NCBI GenBank assembly: GCA_002753185.1
Contig: PDZX01000006.1
Coordinates: 35,759-99,758 of the forward strand
DNA length: 64,000 nt
Source of the DNA: Magnetococcales bacterium WMHbin3
GTDB lineage: Bacteria; Pseudomonadota; Magnetococcia; Magnetococcales; Magnetaquicoccaceae
Direction: 5' to 3'
Under the pieces are notes generated by a model that did not search any database, was not told where the DNA came from, and saw nothing but the letters and a program-made list of their open reading frames with translations. The translations under genes were made by a program, and so were the position numbers. Positions 1 through 10,600 of the stretch are shown piece by piece (position 1 is the first letter of the stretch; each line of letters opens with the position of its first letter).

Positions 1-2
1 GC

Positions 3-1376
3 ATCCGGGTGGCCCCCTTCAAGCCGCAGAACATGGCCCTCAACAGCGCCGTCACCGTGGACGGTGGCGAAATCGGTCGCGCCCAGGCGATCCAGGCCGC
101 CGCCTGCGCGCTCCCCCCCCACACCGACATGAACCCCATACTGCTGAAACCCAACTCGGAGATCGGCGCGCAGGTGATCGTGCAGGGACGCGCCATCGCC
201 AATCTCGCGGCGCGGGAGTACCACCATTTCAAGCCGACTGCCTTGCGTTATGCCCTGGAGTCGTTTCGGCGTCTGGCGGCCACGCACCAGGTCATTCTGG
301 TGGAAGGGGCGGGCAGCCCGGCGGAAGTCAATCTGCGCGCCAACGACATCGCCAACATGGGATTCGCCGAGGCAGTGGATTGCCCGGTGGTCATCGTCGG
401 GGATATCGACCGGGGGGGGCTGTTTGCCCAGTTCGTGGGCACACGGGAGATTCTTTCTCCAGTGGAACGCGCAAGGGTGGGCGGCTGGATCGTCAACAAG
501 TTCCGGGGCGATCCCTCGTTGCTGCAACCAGGCATCGCGTGGCTGGAGGAGAAAACCGGCATCCCGGCTCTGGGGATCCTGCCGTTTCTGCCAGATCTCT
601 ATTTGCCCGCCGAGGACAGTTTTTTTCCGGTTGCCCTGCCCGACAAACCGGCAACCGGCTTGAGAGTGATCGTGCCGCGCCTGCCGCGCATCAGCAATCA
701 TACCGACCTGGACCCGTTGCGGCTCCATCCTGGGGTGCAATTGATCTGGGTGCAAGCCGGGGAACCGATCCCCGCTGGGGATTTGATCATTTTGCCCGGC
801 AGCAAGAGCGTCTGCGCGGATCTGGCCTGGTTGCGCCAGTGGGGCTGGGAGGAGGCGATCCGACGTCACGTTCGTTACGGGGGCAAGGTATTGGGCATTT
901 GCGGCGGGTTTCAGATGCTGGGGGAGTGGCTGGACGACTCTTTGGGGGTGGAGGGTCCGCCGCGCCGGGATCCCGGTTTGGGGCTGCTGGCCATGACCAC
1001 CACCTTCACGCGGGAGAAGACGCTTCTCGATGCGCGGGGGCGTCTGGCGATCGGGGATGCGCCGGTGCAAGGATACGAGATTCACATGGGGGTCAGTTCC
1101 GGCCCCGCGTTGGAGCGGCCCGGATTTTACGTCATGGAAAAACCCCATGGCGCCTTGTCCGGGGATGACCGGATTCTGGGAGGGTATCTGCACGGCCTGT
1201 TCGACCTGCCGGATGCGTGTTCTGCCCTGCTCGGCTGGGCCGGGATGCGGGAGAGGCGCGGGGTGGACCTGGCCAGGGAACAGGAGGCCTCCTTCGAGCG
1301 CATGGCCGACTGGGCCGCCGCCCATCTGGATCTTGCCGGCATCTTCGCGCTGCTCGGCATGGAGTGGCCCCCATGA
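3..1376 (+). CDS. cobQ: Cobyric acid synthase, 5' end cut by window edge
   Basis: Amidates cobyrinic acid a,c-diamide side chains to give cobyric acid in late cobalamin synthesis. The reading frame is open to the window edge, and the family's N-terminal P-loop lies outside, so the GTG at 9 is not a real start. Visible parts are the BioD/CobQ-like ATPase region (VAPFKPQNM, then DIDRGG near 405-420) and a C-terminal class I glutamine amidotransferase domain. In that domain the nucleophile Cys is in [10 protein letters not shown] (TGC at 900-902) and the catalytic His is in the GYLHGLFD segment. The stop overlaps the ATG of cobO (ATGA), which indicates translational coupling. Assignment is very secure; only the N-terminus is missing. 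Confidence 0.96.
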   Translation: MRVAPFKPQNMALNSAVTVDGGEIGRAQAIQAAACALPPHTDMNPILLKPNSEIGAQVIVQGRAIANLAAREYHHFKPTALRYALESFRRLAATHQVILVEGAGSPAEVNLRANDIANMGFAEAVDCPVVIVGDIDRGGLFAQFVGTREILSPVERARVGGWIVNKFRGDPSLLQPGIAWLEEKTGIPALGILPFLPDLYLPAEDSFFPVALPDKPATGLRVIVPRLPRISNHTDLDPLRLHPGVQLIWVQAGEPIPAGDLIILPGSKSVCADLAWLRQWGWEEAIRRHVRYGGKVLGICGGFQMLGEWLDDSLGVEGPPRRDPGLGLLAMTTTFTREKTLLDARGRLAIGDAPVQGYEIHMGVSSGPALERPGFYVMEKPHGALSGDDRILGGYLHGLFDLPDACSALLGWAGMRERRGVDLAREQEASFERMADWAAAHLDLAGIFALLGMEWPP

Positions 1377-1903
1377 GCGGGAGTCGGCGTGGTTTGGTGG
1401 TGGTGTTGACCGGGGATGGCAAGGGCAAATCCAGCAGCGCCTTCGGCATGGTGTTGCGCGCCGTTGGCTGGGAGATGCGGGTGTGCGTATTGCAGTTCAT
1501 CAAGAGCGCCAAGCGTCGCACCGGCGAACAGATGGCGGCCCAACGCCTGGGGGTGGAGTGGCATGCCTTAGGCGACGGTTTCACCTGGAAAAATCCCGAC
1601 CCCGCAACCAATCTCGCCACCGCCCGCCGCGCATGGGCCATCTGCCGGGAGAAGCTGACAAGCGGGGCGTATGACCTGATCGTCTGGGACGAGATCCACC
1701 ACGCCATCACCCAAGGGTGGTTGACCGCTGCCGAAGTGGTCGAGGCCATCCAACTGGAAAAACCCCCGCATACCCACCTGATCCTCACCGGCCGCAACGC
1801 CCCGCCCGAACTGGTCGCCAGTGCCGACACGGTCAGCGAAATCAACGCCATCAAACATGCCTTCACAGTCGGCATCCCGGCGGCAAAGGGGATCGAGTTT
1901 TAG
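1373..1903 (+). CDS. cobO: Cob(I)yrinic acid a,c-diamide adenosyltransferase, BtuR/CobO family
   Basis: Transfers the 5'-deoxyadenosyl group of ATP to cobalt in cobalamin biosynthesis or salvage. The 176-residue protein has the family P-loop [10 protein letters not shown] at about residues 14-23, then VLQFIKS and the DEIHHA segment (Walker-B-like) typical of BtuR/CobO. I chose the ATG at 1373 because it overlaps the cobQ stop in an ATGA. A longer frame begins at 1217 inside cobQ, but it has no family similarity before the ATG. The cytoplasmic enzyme works directly before or beside CobQ in the pathway, so the two form an operon fragment. Confidence 0.95.
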   Translation: MSGSRRGLVVVLTGDGKGKSSSAFGMVLRAVGWEMRVCVLQFIKSAKRRTGEQMAAQRLGVEWHALGDGFTWKNPDPATNLATARRAWAICREKLTSGAYDLIVWDEIHHAITQGWLTAAEVVEAIQLEKPPHTHLILTGRNAPPELVASADTVSEINAIKHAFTVGIPAAKGIEF

Positions 1904-1910
1904 CGGAAGT

Positions 1911-2477
1911 TCAAGGCAGGCGAGGCGTGGGAAGGATGGTGCCCCCCTGACCAGGGAGAGGCATGCGCATCTCCTGACTGGCGGAAACATACTGCACGGG
2001 GAGGGGCCATGCCCTCATGAGACCAAAAAGCAGACCGATTCCGCCAAGGATCATGGCACCCATCTTGATCACCATGCGGAGTTCGAGTTCCTTGATATCC
2101 CGCTTCAACTCCGCCTTGGTGGCTTCGATATCCCTTTGCAATTCCGCCTTGGTGGTTTCGATCTTGACGTCCAGTGTCTTGATATCCAGCTTCAATGCCG
2201 CCTTGGTGGTTTCGATCTTGGCGTCCACATTGGCGATGTCCCGCTGCAATTCCGCCTTGGTGGTTTCGAGCTTGACGTCCAGGTCCTTGATGTCCCGCTT
2301 GAGTTCCAGCACCTTGACGTCCAGGTTGGTGATATCCGCCTTGGTGGAGAGTTGATGACCCAAAATCTCCGTGAGCAGAAGTACCTGGGTTTCCGCCTGC
2401 TCTTCCGTGAAGCCGGTGGCCACCATCTGTTTCACGAAATGATGGGTATCGAAGGCAATGGCTGGCGACAGGCTCAT
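1911..2477 (-). CDS. Coiled-coil membrane-anchored protein, DUF1640/CCDC90-like
   Basis: 188 residues. Residues 1-45 form a helical head ending in the EEQAETQVLLL segment seen in DUF1640 proteins. Residues 45-135 are a long charged coiled coil, and residues 139-156 a single hydrophobic segment followed by a short tail rich in Pro and Gly. The coil contains three consecutive 18-residue repeats (66-83, 84-101, 102-119) built around ETTKAEL and RDI. DUF1640 proteins are often multi-copy in environmental proteobacteria and resemble the mitochondrial calcium-uniporter regulator family, but a bacterial role is not established. It converges with cobO (8 bp apart) and its upstream side faces a long A+T-rich gap. 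Confidence 0.75.
   Translation of the reverse strand: MSLSPAIAFDTHHFVKQMVATGFTEEQAETQVLLLTEILGHQLSTKADITNLDVKVLELKRDIKDLDVKLETTKAELQRDIANVDAKIETTKAALKLDIKTLDVKIETTKAELQRDIEATKAELKRDIKELELRMVIKMGAMILGGIGLLFGLMRAWPLPVQYVSASQEMRMPLPGQGGTILPTPRLP
2121..2282 (-). repeat. Three 54-bp in-frame tandem repeats in the DUF1640 gene
   Basis: Each 54-bp unit encodes 18 residues of the coiled coil. The units differ by point changes but keep phase, and a shorter fourth partial unit follows (TKAELKRDI). Unit number may vary between strains by slippage or recombination. Confidence 0.75.
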
Positions 2478-2599
2478 GAAGCATCACTCCCCTGGTTTGA
2501 CCCGGTTGGACTTGATTGCATGATACCCGGAACCCCAAGGCGTTGCCAACAACAATCACCTCGCCTGCTGGAAATGGTCGGAGCATGCCGGTTCCCGTC

Positions 2600-2995
2600 A
2601 CGCACATTATAATCAACACAATATTCAATCTAATCACACTATTTCATTAATTAGTTTCATTAACTGATAATAACAAAATACAAAAGCCAATAATATCTTT
2701 TTATAATAAAATTAAATTATTGTTTGATTATCTTTCCAATCTCAATATTACAATTAAATATTACTTTATGATTTTCATTAACTGTTAACAGTAAATAATT
2801 TCTTAGCAATTTCATCAAAATACTAACAAAAAACTATATGCGCAGAAATTTTCGATAATCTGATTTTTTTTCTTGACGTATTTTAATGTATCGCTTACGC
2901 TTAATAAAAAGAAGCAACAAAGATGTAATTCATTTGATATTAATTAATAAAAAGTTCAAGACAACACCAATTACGACAATACTGAGGAGAAAAAA
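2600..2995. other. A+T-rich gap between divergent genes, with weak promoter
   Basis: About 400 bp of strongly A+T-rich DNA between the DUF1640 gene and the outer-membrane protein gene, in sharp contrast to the G+C-rich genes on the left. I see no credible protein here. A TTGACG at 2873-2878 followed 17 bp later by TACGCT is a poor -35/-10 pair that could drive the gene at 2996. The composition resembles that around 7400-7640 and suggests acquired DNA or strongly curved promoter DNA. Confidence 0.5.
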
Positions 2996-3829
2996 ATGTT
3001 CATCATACCAAAAAAGAGTGCAAAAAAATATTCTTTTAGTTTTTTTGCAATGCTTTTTGCGTGGCAAAGCCAAACAAATTCGGCGCATGCGTTTAGCGGC
3101 GAAAAAATCATGGAATTGATCTTCGAGACGATAACGAGACCAACCATCAACTATGACAACAATAATGGAGACTTGTTATATTATCATTTGAACAGGAAAA
3201 ACGCCGGATTGGGAACAGGACCCAATCAAAAAAGTCTGTTTCTCGACAAAGACTCGTTCAATCGCGCGCCCGGCTTGATGGTTGGACCAATTTTTTCCTT
3301 GGGGGAGTTTGGCAAGGTGCATGTCGATGCAAAAGTTCTTTTCGGAATACTTGATAACGACAGTTCATCGACAACCAGAACCGATGCCGGCTATGGCGGC
3401 GCTTTCGGCTATACGGGAGATATCACGACAACCACGAAGTCAAAAACAGACATACTTCTTGGCGTCAACATGTCCTATCCGTTAGTAAGCTTTAGTAACG
3501 ACACAAAACCGATCACACTGAGTCCGACCGCCTATGCCGGCGTCAAGAGAGTTTCCTACGAAACAAACACCACTGGCAAAATCTGGAATTATACCGCAGT
3601 CGGCGAAAACTCCGCAACCGCCAGACAGCGCCCCTCTGAAACCGTCAACGAAACGGTCAAAGGACATGTGAGCGTGCCGGAAGTCGGGCTTGGATTTGCA
3701 CTGGGCAGATCAAAAACAGACGGTTCAAAACAAGACCTGACGCAACTCCATGCTGGCTTCAAGCATGAATTCACAGCAAACACAAATTCATACTTTCTTG
3801 AAATGACATGGGATATTGCGCCAAAATAA
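2996..3829 (+). CDS. Exported protein, probable outer-membrane beta-barrel
   Basis: 277 residues of unknown function. The ATG follows a good GAGGAG ribosome site. The N-terminus is a signal peptide: basic KKSAKKY, hydrophobic core to about residue 22, cleavage likely after SAHA at about 32. The mature part alternates short polar and aromatic stretches, and the chain ends in an outer-membrane-like strand (YFLEMTWDIAPK), although the last residue is Lys rather than Phe. Repeated Ser/Thr-rich turns and a Gly-rich central part fit a porin-like barrel. Base composition is lower in G+C than the flanking genes. I do not recognise a named family. Confidence 0.6.
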   Translation: MFIIPKKSAKKYSFSFFAMLFAWQSQTNSAHAFSGEKIMELIFETITRPTINYDNNNGDLLYYHLNRKNAGLGTGPNQKSLFLDKDSFNRAPGLMVGPIFSLGEFGKVHVDAKVLFGILDNDSSSTTRTDAGYGGAFGYTGDITTTTKSKTDILLGVNMSYPLVSFSNDTKPITLSPTAYAGVKRVSYETNTTGKIWNYTAVGENSATARQRPSETVNETVKGHVSVPEVGLGFALGRSKTDGSKQDLTQLHAGFKHEFTANTNSYFLEMTWDIAPK

Positions 3830-3862
3830 CAAAACAATCATTGCACGCGGATCAAAAGCGCT

Positions 3863-6148
3863 TCACTGGCCCTCCTCCACACCGCCATGAATCCGACAAC
3901 GGTTTCTGCCTCCCCGTTTGGCGTGATACATGGCGGTGTCGGCCTGCTTGAGCAGGGTCTCCGGATCCTGCCCCAGGTCGGGGAACAGGGTGATGCCGAT
4001 GCTGGTGCCGATCCGGCATTCGATGCCTTGCAAGTGGAACGGCCGGGTCAGGGAGGCAATGATCTTGTCGGCCACCAGGCGGGTATCGTCGAGATTCTGG
4101 ACATGGCGCAAAAGAATGGCGAACTCGTCTCCCCCCAGACGCGCCACGGTGTCCTCTTGACGCAACAACTCCTGCAACCGGGTGGACACGGCCTGCAACA
4201 GCAAATCCCCCACCTTGTGGCCGTGGGTGTCGTTGACCGCCTTGAACAGATCCAGATCCAGATAAAACACCCCCACCCTCTGCCGGTGACGCGCCGCCTC
4301 CCTGAGCGCCTGCTCCAGACGCTGATGGAACAACATCCGATTGGGAATCGCGGTCAGGGCGTCGTAGAAGGCCAGGTTTTCGAGTTGCCGTTCAAAGGCC
4401 TTGCGTTCCGTGATGTCGGAAAAGATGGCCATGTAATGGGTCACCTCGTCCTGTTCGTTCCGGATGGCGCTGATGCTCAACCACTCCGGAAAGACCTCCC
4501 CGTTCTTGCGCCGGTTCCACAACTCCCCGCGCCAGGAGCCGGTCCCGTTCAACGTTTGCCACAACTCCCGAAAGAAGGAGGCATCATGCCGCCCGGATCC
4601 CAGCAGACGCGGGTTCTGGCCGATGACATCGCCCGGAGCATAGCCCGTCAACTGGGTGAAAGCGGGATTGACCATCCGAATGACCGCCTCCGCGTCGGTG
4701 ATGATGATCCCTTCCAGGGCCTGCTCGATGATCGTGAAGCCCAGTTTCAGCCGCTGTTCGATCTCCTTGCGCGCGGTGATGTCGCGCAGAATGCCGATGG
4801 CGCACCAGCACTCCCGGTAGCGGATGGCGGATATGGACAAGTCGAAGGGAAACTCCTCGCCGTTCTTGCGCATCCCGACCAGTTCCACGGTGCGGTCGAG
4901 AAAGTTGCCCTCTCCCGTCTCGCGCAGTCGCCGCATGCCACGGGTTGCCGCCGGATGAAACCGTTCCGGGGCCAGCAGACGATGCAACTCCCGGCCCTCC
5001 ATCTCCTCGGCGGAATAACCGAAAATCCGTTGCGCGGCGGGATTCCAGAATTGCACCACATCCTGGTCGTCGATCATGATGATGGCGTCCTGGGCCGCAG
5101 TGGCAATACTGCGAAAACGGGCCTCGCTTTCCAGCAAGGCGGCCTCGTGTTCCCGCAGTCTGGTTTCGATCCGCTCCAGGTGTCCGGCAAAAAACAGAAT
5201 CAATCCCCCGCCACCAAGGAGAGCGATCGCAATCACCAGAAAGATCAGCCGTTGCGAATCGTTGTAGCGTGTCGTCACATCCTGGACGAACACCAGAAAG
5301 GCATTCTCCCGCCCCTCCACATCCGCGACCGGGAGACGGGCAACGTTGACACGGCTCTCCCCGAAGGCAAGATGCATCCAGTCACGCCTCCCCCCGTTCT
5401 GCTCTTTTGCCCCATCGAAACGATCCAGCAGACCGGAGGGTGGGCTGGCGGTCCGATCGACGAGCACGATATCGGCAAAGGCGTCCCATTGTGGGGTACG
5501 TTTCAGCATGGCCATGCCCGCTTCCCACTCCGCGCGCTGGAGATGGCGCTTGGGCACCAGAAAATAGAGGTCCACATGATGCAATTTGTGGATCTCCGTG
5601 ATCCGATGGTCCACTTCCATGCCCAATTCCACCAGGCCGATCCGGTTTTTCCCCTCGATCCAGGGCATGACCACGCGCAGGGTGAAGGTGCCCAACGGTC
5701 CCATTTCCAACCCCGAGGTGGTGACGCCGGTTTCGTGGGCGACACGGGTGGTATGGCGTCCGATGAGGTCGCCATGTCGATCCGGCTGATGCACGCGCAG
5801 GAAATTGATCTTGTCCGGCTGGGTGAAATAGAAGTGGGTGATGCCGTGCCTGCCGCGCAACTCCCCGAACAGCTCCCTGGTCAGGCCCAACAGCCGCTCC
5901 CGATCCCTTGCCACGAAGGCGTCCCGGATTTCGGCGTTGCGCAATACCGCAGCGAGAGTGGCGCTCATCATGGCGGCGTCGTTGTTCATCCCCAGTTCCC
6001 AGCTTTGTCGAATCTCCTCGATGGCGGTTCGCAGGTCGGCGCGATTGACCGAATGCGCGTACCAGTAAACCCCCAGGGAAACCCCCATGGTCAAAATGGC
6101 AATGAAGATCGCCAAGGGGAGCAAAACGGGTTTTTTGATGGCGCGCAT
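3863..6148 (-). CDS. Membrane sensor diguanylate cyclase (dCache-PAS-PAS-GGDEF)
   Basis: Makes c-di-GMP from two GTP. Order: signal anchor (residues 7-27), periplasmic double-Cache-like sensor (about 30-290, with HFYFTQPDKINFLRVH and WIEGKNRIGLVELGMEVD segments), second membrane helix near 306-328, two PAS domains (about 350-465 and 475-590) and a GGDEF domain. The active-site motif is an intact RLGGDEF near residue 670, with an RxxD inhibitory site (RQED) five residues upstream, so product inhibition is likely. No EAL domain follows. I chose the ATG at 6148, where the membrane helix begins. In-frame TTG 6199 and ATG 6193 would add 15-17 residues, but a TATAAT-like box at 6207-6213 would put transcription too close to them. 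Confidence 0.9.
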   Translation of the reverse strand: MRAIKKPVLLPLAIFIAILTMGVSLGVYWYAHSVNRADLRTAIEEIRQSWELGMNNDAAMMSATLAAVLRNAEIRDAFVARDRERLLGLTRELFGELRGRHGITHFYFTQPDKINFLRVHQPDRHGDLIGRHTTRVAHETGVTTSGLEMGPLGTFTLRVVMPWIEGKNRIGLVELGMEVDHRITEIHKLHHVDLYFLVPKRHLQRAEWEAGMAMLKRTPQWDAFADIVLVDRTASPPSGLLDRFDGAKEQNGGRRDWMHLAFGESRVNVARLPVADVEGRENAFLVFVQDVTTRYNDSQRLIFLVIAIALLGGGGLILFFAGHLERIETRLREHEAALLESEARFRSIATAAQDAIIMIDDQDVVQFWNPAAQRIFGYSAEEMEGRELHRLLAPERFHPAATRGMRRLRETGEGNFLDRTVELVGMRKNGEEFPFDLSISAIRYRECWCAIGILRDITARKEIEQRLKLGFTIIEQALEGIIITDAEAVIRMVNPAFTQLTGYAPGDVIGQNPRLLGSGRHDASFFRELWQTLNGTGSWRGELWNRRKNGEVFPEWLSISAIRNEQDEVTHYMAIFSDITERKAFERQLENLAFYDALTAIPNRMLFHQRLEQALREAARHRQRVGVFYLDLDLFKAVNDTHGHKVGDLLLQAVSTRLQELLRQEDTVARLGGDEFAILLRHVQNLDDTRLVADKIIASLTRPFHLQGIECRIGTSIGITLFPDLGQDPETLLKQADTAMYHAKRGGRNRCRIHGGVEEGQ

Positions 6149-6369
6149 CGTCACGAATTCCGGCAAGAGGCATAATGGGCATTTATGGTTCATAAACAAA
6201 AATTATATTATACCAGCATAACATCGATTCATTGGCTCGACAAGCCCATAAATGCTTTATTGGCGAAAATCCGGTTGACCGGAAGGTGCTTTTGAGAAAC
6301 AATCATCAACCGTGACGGTCGTCAGTCTGGTAATGTGCATCGCTCAAACCCCACGAGGAACCTGGCCCC

Positions 6370-6726
6370 ATGAAAAAGACTGTTTTTCTACTATTCCTGA
6401 CCTGGATACTCCTGCCACTGGAGGTCTTTGCCTATGGCGCCATCGCCATCGACGATCAACCGGGGGACGATGACCCCGCTTACGGCTTTTCCATCAACGA
6501 GAGCACCAAGGCCGACGCCAAGGCATCGGCCTTGCGTTATTGCCGCGAGTATGGGGGAAACCATTGTCGCATCATTGTCTGGTTCGAGACCTGTGGCGCG
6601 GTGGCCATCTCCAAGAAATACCGGGGCTACGGCTACGGAAGACACAAACAAAAGGCCATTGATGACGCTCTTGAGATGTGCGGAAGCAAAAGGTGTGAAA
6701 TCGTTGCTGCGGAATGTGAAAAATAA
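6370..6726 (+). CDS. Secreted DUF4189 protein
   Basis: 118 residues: signal peptide to about residue 22 (LLPLEVFA), then one DUF4189 domain that starts with YGAIAID and contains the usual GYSxNxxSxxxA-like helix (here YGFSINESTKADAKASAL). Four Cys could form two disulfides in the periplasm. DUF4189 has no proven activity. An ATG preceded by GAGGAACC supports the start. It is first of three small exported-protein genes in a row (6370, 6753, 7106) with close spacing, probably one transcript. Confidence 0.8.
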   Translation: MKKTVFLLFLTWILLPLEVFAYGAIAIDDQPGDDDPAYGFSINESTKADAKASALRYCREYGGNHCRIIVWFETCGAVAISKKYRGYGYGRHKQKAIDDALEMCGSKRCEIVAAECEK

Positions 6727-6752
6727 GATCAATGGAACCAAGGAAGCCGAAC

Positions 6753-7079
6753 ATGTCCAAAAAAATTTTCCTCGCCGCGACACTGGCGCTCGCTCTGGCC
6801 GTGGCCGCCCCGGTGGAGGCCAAGAAGAAATCCCGGGTGCCCAATATCGACTTCGGCAACATGACCTGCCGGGAGTTTATCGACGAGGTCAAGGAGTCCG
6901 ACAAGGAGGACATTGGCGCGATTTTGCTGTGGTTGGATGGCTATCTGAGTGGGGTAACCGGCGACACGGTCCTGAATTGGAAAAAACTCGAAGTGATCAC
7001 GGAACGCCTGCTGGAACGCTGCCAGGCGCGGGGCAAGACCATGCTGTTGGATGCCATCCGCGAGGTGGGGGCCGAGTGA
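6753..7079 (+). CDS. Periplasmic HdeA/HdeB-family small protein
   Basis: 108 residues. After a signal peptide ending VEA (about residue 22) the mature chain has the HdeA-like pattern MTCREF, an acidic helix, AILLWLDGYLSG and a second Cys in LLERCQARG. These two Cys form the family disulfide. HdeA/HdeB proteins are acid-activated periplasmic chaperones in enterics, but outside enterics the role is unproven. The ATG at 6753 is preferred over 6732 because AAGGAA lies eight bases upstream and the signal peptide begins there. Lies 26 bp after the DUF4189 gene. Confidence 0.75.
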   Translation: MSKKIFLAATLALALAVAAPVEAKKKSRVPNIDFGNMTCREFIDEVKESDKEDIGAILLWLDGYLSGVTGDTVLNWKKLEVITERLLERCQARGKTMLLDAIREVGAE

Positions 7080-7105
7080 GGGGCGTCATGTTTTCTGGAG
7101 CATTC

Positions 7106-7396
7106 ATGATCAGAACGATTGCATCATTGCTGTTTGCCTTCCTGGTGTTGGGCGTCGCGGAACCGGCCAGCGCGCGTGACGACGGGTGGGGAGGTTACGA
7201 TGGTTATTCCAACAGGGGATACCGGAAACATCACCATCGGAAGCGGACATACAGTTATGGGGAGGCGTTGTATTTGTTTCGTAAATACAACCCTTGCCCG
7301 TCAACCGGCAGGAGTCATGGCCGTTGTCCGGGGTATGTGATCGTCAAGAGTGGCAAGAACAACCGGCCGTCCAATTTCTACTGGGAGCACAGATGA
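7106..7396 (+). CDS. Small exported protein resembling a degenerate secreted HNH nuclease
   Basis: 96 residues: signal peptide (to about residue 22, PASA), a Tyr/Gly/His/Arg-rich linker, then YLFRKYNPCPSTGRSHGR followed by CPGYV. That last part closely resembles the start of small secreted HNH nucleases, whose form is FRxxxPCPxTGxxxGxCPGYxxDH. The expected DH and following metal-binding residues are absent: after CPGYV comes IVKSGKNNRPSNFYWEHR and a stop. If the resemblance is real, the catalytic core is lost. A GGAG lies six bases before ATG 7106; ATG 7088 is an alternative start. Third gene of the small-secreted-protein run. Confidence 0.6.
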   Translation: MIRTIASLLFAFLVLGVAEPASARDDGWGGYDGYSNRGYRKHHHRKRTYSYGEALYLFRKYNPCPSTGRSHGRCPGYVIVKSGKNNRPSNFYWEHR

Positions 7397-7533
7397 CCCC
7401 CCGGTAAAACGCGTAACACCGACCAACCAAATATATTCTACACAATCGTGTTCGAAATAAATTCAAACAATTTCAATCAGATATTCTATAACAGTTATTA
7501 ATAATCAAAAAAAATATAATCATAAATATTTGA

Positions 7534-7561
7534 TTGACTTCATGCGGAAAAATATGATAAT
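7534..7561 (+). promoter_or_regulatory. Predicted sigma-70 promoter of the NTPase-EAL gene
   Basis: TTGACT, 16-bp spacer, GATAAT. Transcription would start near 7568, leaving a leader of about 74 nt before ATG 7642. It sits in an A+T-rich gap, so chance matches are more likely than usual. Confidence 0.5.
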
Positions 7562-7641
7562 CTTGCCTTTCTGGCAGAAGAATGAAATGTGACAGATTTT
7601 TACTGAAACCGCTTCATTGTTGCAACAACAGGAGAGCAATC

Positions 7642-10600
7642 ATGTCTCAATATCAAGAATTTATTAACAATCTTTCATACAACCCACATTTTGACTCAAG
7701 AAAAAATGAAAACAATCTTGAGTCGATTGCATTATATGCCATTAGAGAACTGATCAGGCCTTTTCATGGCTTGTTGGATCTTTCCCCGCAACATTCCGCC
7801 AACATTGATATCTTTCGCGACATTTTTATCCCGCACGACCAAATCTCAAGCCAAGCAAGAAAAGAAGCATTAAAGATTTTCAAAAATGAAAAATATAATA
7901 ATAATGATTCGGATGATTGTTTTGATCAGTATTTGGTCAAGGAGATGAATGCGGAACTTATGCATCATGGTGCAATCGATCTTGAACGAGACATACGTCA
8001 ATCGATGAAGCATGAATATGTCGCTCCCCAATTATATTTTATCTTGGGTTGCCCAGGGGTTGGCAAGAGCAGTATGTTGCGATATTTCCAAGAATTGATA
8101 AACAACAACCCAAAGATAAATGATTTATATTTAAAATCATCATCATCTAGCTTCAATGTCGGCGTGGCGACAGCACAATCACCGATCAAACAAATGTTGG
8201 AAGCAATTGAAAACAGCCTCCAATTGCCAGTTGACGCCAATGCGGACATCTCTGCGCGGATGCGCAGTATTGTGAGTTGCTGCAATAATAACATTATCAT
8301 GCATACAGTTGACAATCTTGACAATATCCATGATCCAAAGGAAGTTCTCGATATTGTCAAAGACGCCATGTACCTTCATGAACAATTCAAAAGCTTACAA
8401 AATCATCATTCCAACCATATCAAGAAAGGAACAACAATAATAATTATTGCAATGAGAAAAACATCATTTCAGCAGCTATCGCTTACCGGAATTCTGGAAA
8501 GAGAACCTAGTAAAAAATTCATACTGACGCCAGCGCCTTTAGCATTAATTCTTAAGAAAAGATTTGACATGATTGAAGAGGCTATTGATCGAATGAGGGT
8601 CAACTCAAAACCAAAAATAATAAGAATAGGCATCGACGATACCTATAACGAATCAATACCGACCCTGTCAGATGACGAAGTGCCTTATGAGTTCAACATG
8701 GTTGGCGTTGTCAGGGGTAAATTTTACAATATTACAGTATCGCAAAAAAATGCTGTTGACTTTTTTATCAGCATACTTGCAGCAATGAACAGTCAAGCTC
8801 TCGCCTTTTTCCGCCATCTTTGTGGAGGCAACCTGAGAACCCAATTACAACTCTTCCTGCGTCTTTTTACCGACATCCCAATCAGTCGCACACAAACAAT
8901 CAGAAATATTATATATAGCATCCTTGAATTTGAACAAACCACTTTAAATAATCGAAACAGACTGACGATTGGTATTCATCACATTGCACAAGCTTTACAA
9001 GGTCTATCAAGAAACGCTCTTGGTGTTAATGATTTCTTTTGCTGGGAAACCCTGTTTGAAAATTCTCCTTATGCATTATTTGCCCATATCGAAAGACGAA
9101 AATGGTGGAATGAAAATAAAGGGTGGTGGCATTATTTGATAAAAATTCGCCTTCTACAATATTTGAATGCATCTCCGAAAGGGATGGCCGTCTATAAAAT
9201 AGTAGAGCAATTTGAGCGGCTCGGTTACCCACAGCAATCGATCGTTGACGCATTGAAGAGCTTCTCAAATTATCGACTGATCAATACGGATTTCGCATAT
9301 ACGCCACTTATACGCCACGACTCTGAACAAAAAATTATTCTCATGCCTTCTGGATTGTTCTTTTTAAAGAATCTTTTCCACCAATTTGGCTTCTGTAGAT
9401 GGGCTTTCTCTTTTGCCCCATCCCATTTTACTAACAAAGAATACAGCAACGAATTGTTATACCCTATTGCTTTTTTAAAAATCATTAGAAACGCCGAGGC
9501 GATAGAAACACAAATCGCGAGCCAGGATCGTAACGTGCTGGATTTCTTGAACAGCGTCCGAGGAGAGCATACAATCTGGGAATCATTGCAGAAATCATTT
9601 TTAAAAACCCTCACTCAAATAAAAAGATCTGTAGAGAGACGAGCTGGTGATGAATTGGAGGTTACAAACACAAAATACATTGTTGAGGCAATTTCGGAGT
9701 GCCAATCGCTAAGCGATACCGATACTATTATGCTTGAAGAAAATGAATTAAAATCAAAGGTAAAAAAATTACCCGATTGTTGCAAACAATGTATTGACTC
9801 AATTTGCTGCTCAACATTACCTGAAATGCATGTACATCCTTATACTAAATTTCCATGGCGATTGGAACCGATTGTCAAACTCATACCAAATCAACCACCA
9901 AAAACTGTTGGAGCTGAGCTGTTTTATATGCAGTACCATATAACCCCATGGATAAATCATACCACATCAACATGCCATGACTTTTGTTCGTCACGCTCAC
10001 AATATGGATGCTCCGCAGGCGACCTCTTTCGCATGATGCGTCAATTTACCCAGTCTTGTCCAAAATTTGCTGACAGAGTCTTTTTGCATCATCTCATGCA
10101 ATATGCAGAACAACTTAGACTAAAAAATAGTCTTGAATTTGTCAGCATTAATATATCATCAGAATTATTTGAAGAGACGGATTTGTTAGACTGTAGTTTG
10201 TTGTCCCATTACACGGAAAATTGGAAAGTGATGATAGAATTGCCAGAAAGAGCAATCAACATTACCGCGTACGTGAAATCCATCAACAAATTATGCAATA
10301 ATCCAAGTTTTGCACATAAAGTTCTGCTTGATGACTATCTGTCATCCGGAAATGCGGCAGCGTTACCAACCAACTCGCACCGTAAACATTGTATACTGGG
10401 CGAAAAGGTTGACTACGAAACATTTCAGAGACTCTTTAAGGAAAAATGTCTACAATCATATCTAAGCGAGAGAATACAAAATCTAACATCGTCATCACAA
10501 ATCGTCATTGTCGAGGGAATCGCGCACCTGGATCATATGCAATTCCTGCAAAAAATTGTTGACCAATCCAATGCCACGCAAAGTCCAATCTTAAATCTTC

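Noticed and set aside
3887..6175. Long plus-strand open frame opposite the diguanylate cyclase
   Set aside because: It is the antisense shadow of a strongly biased G+C-rich gene, and the translation has no domain logic. The minus-strand gene has PAS and GGDEF motifs.
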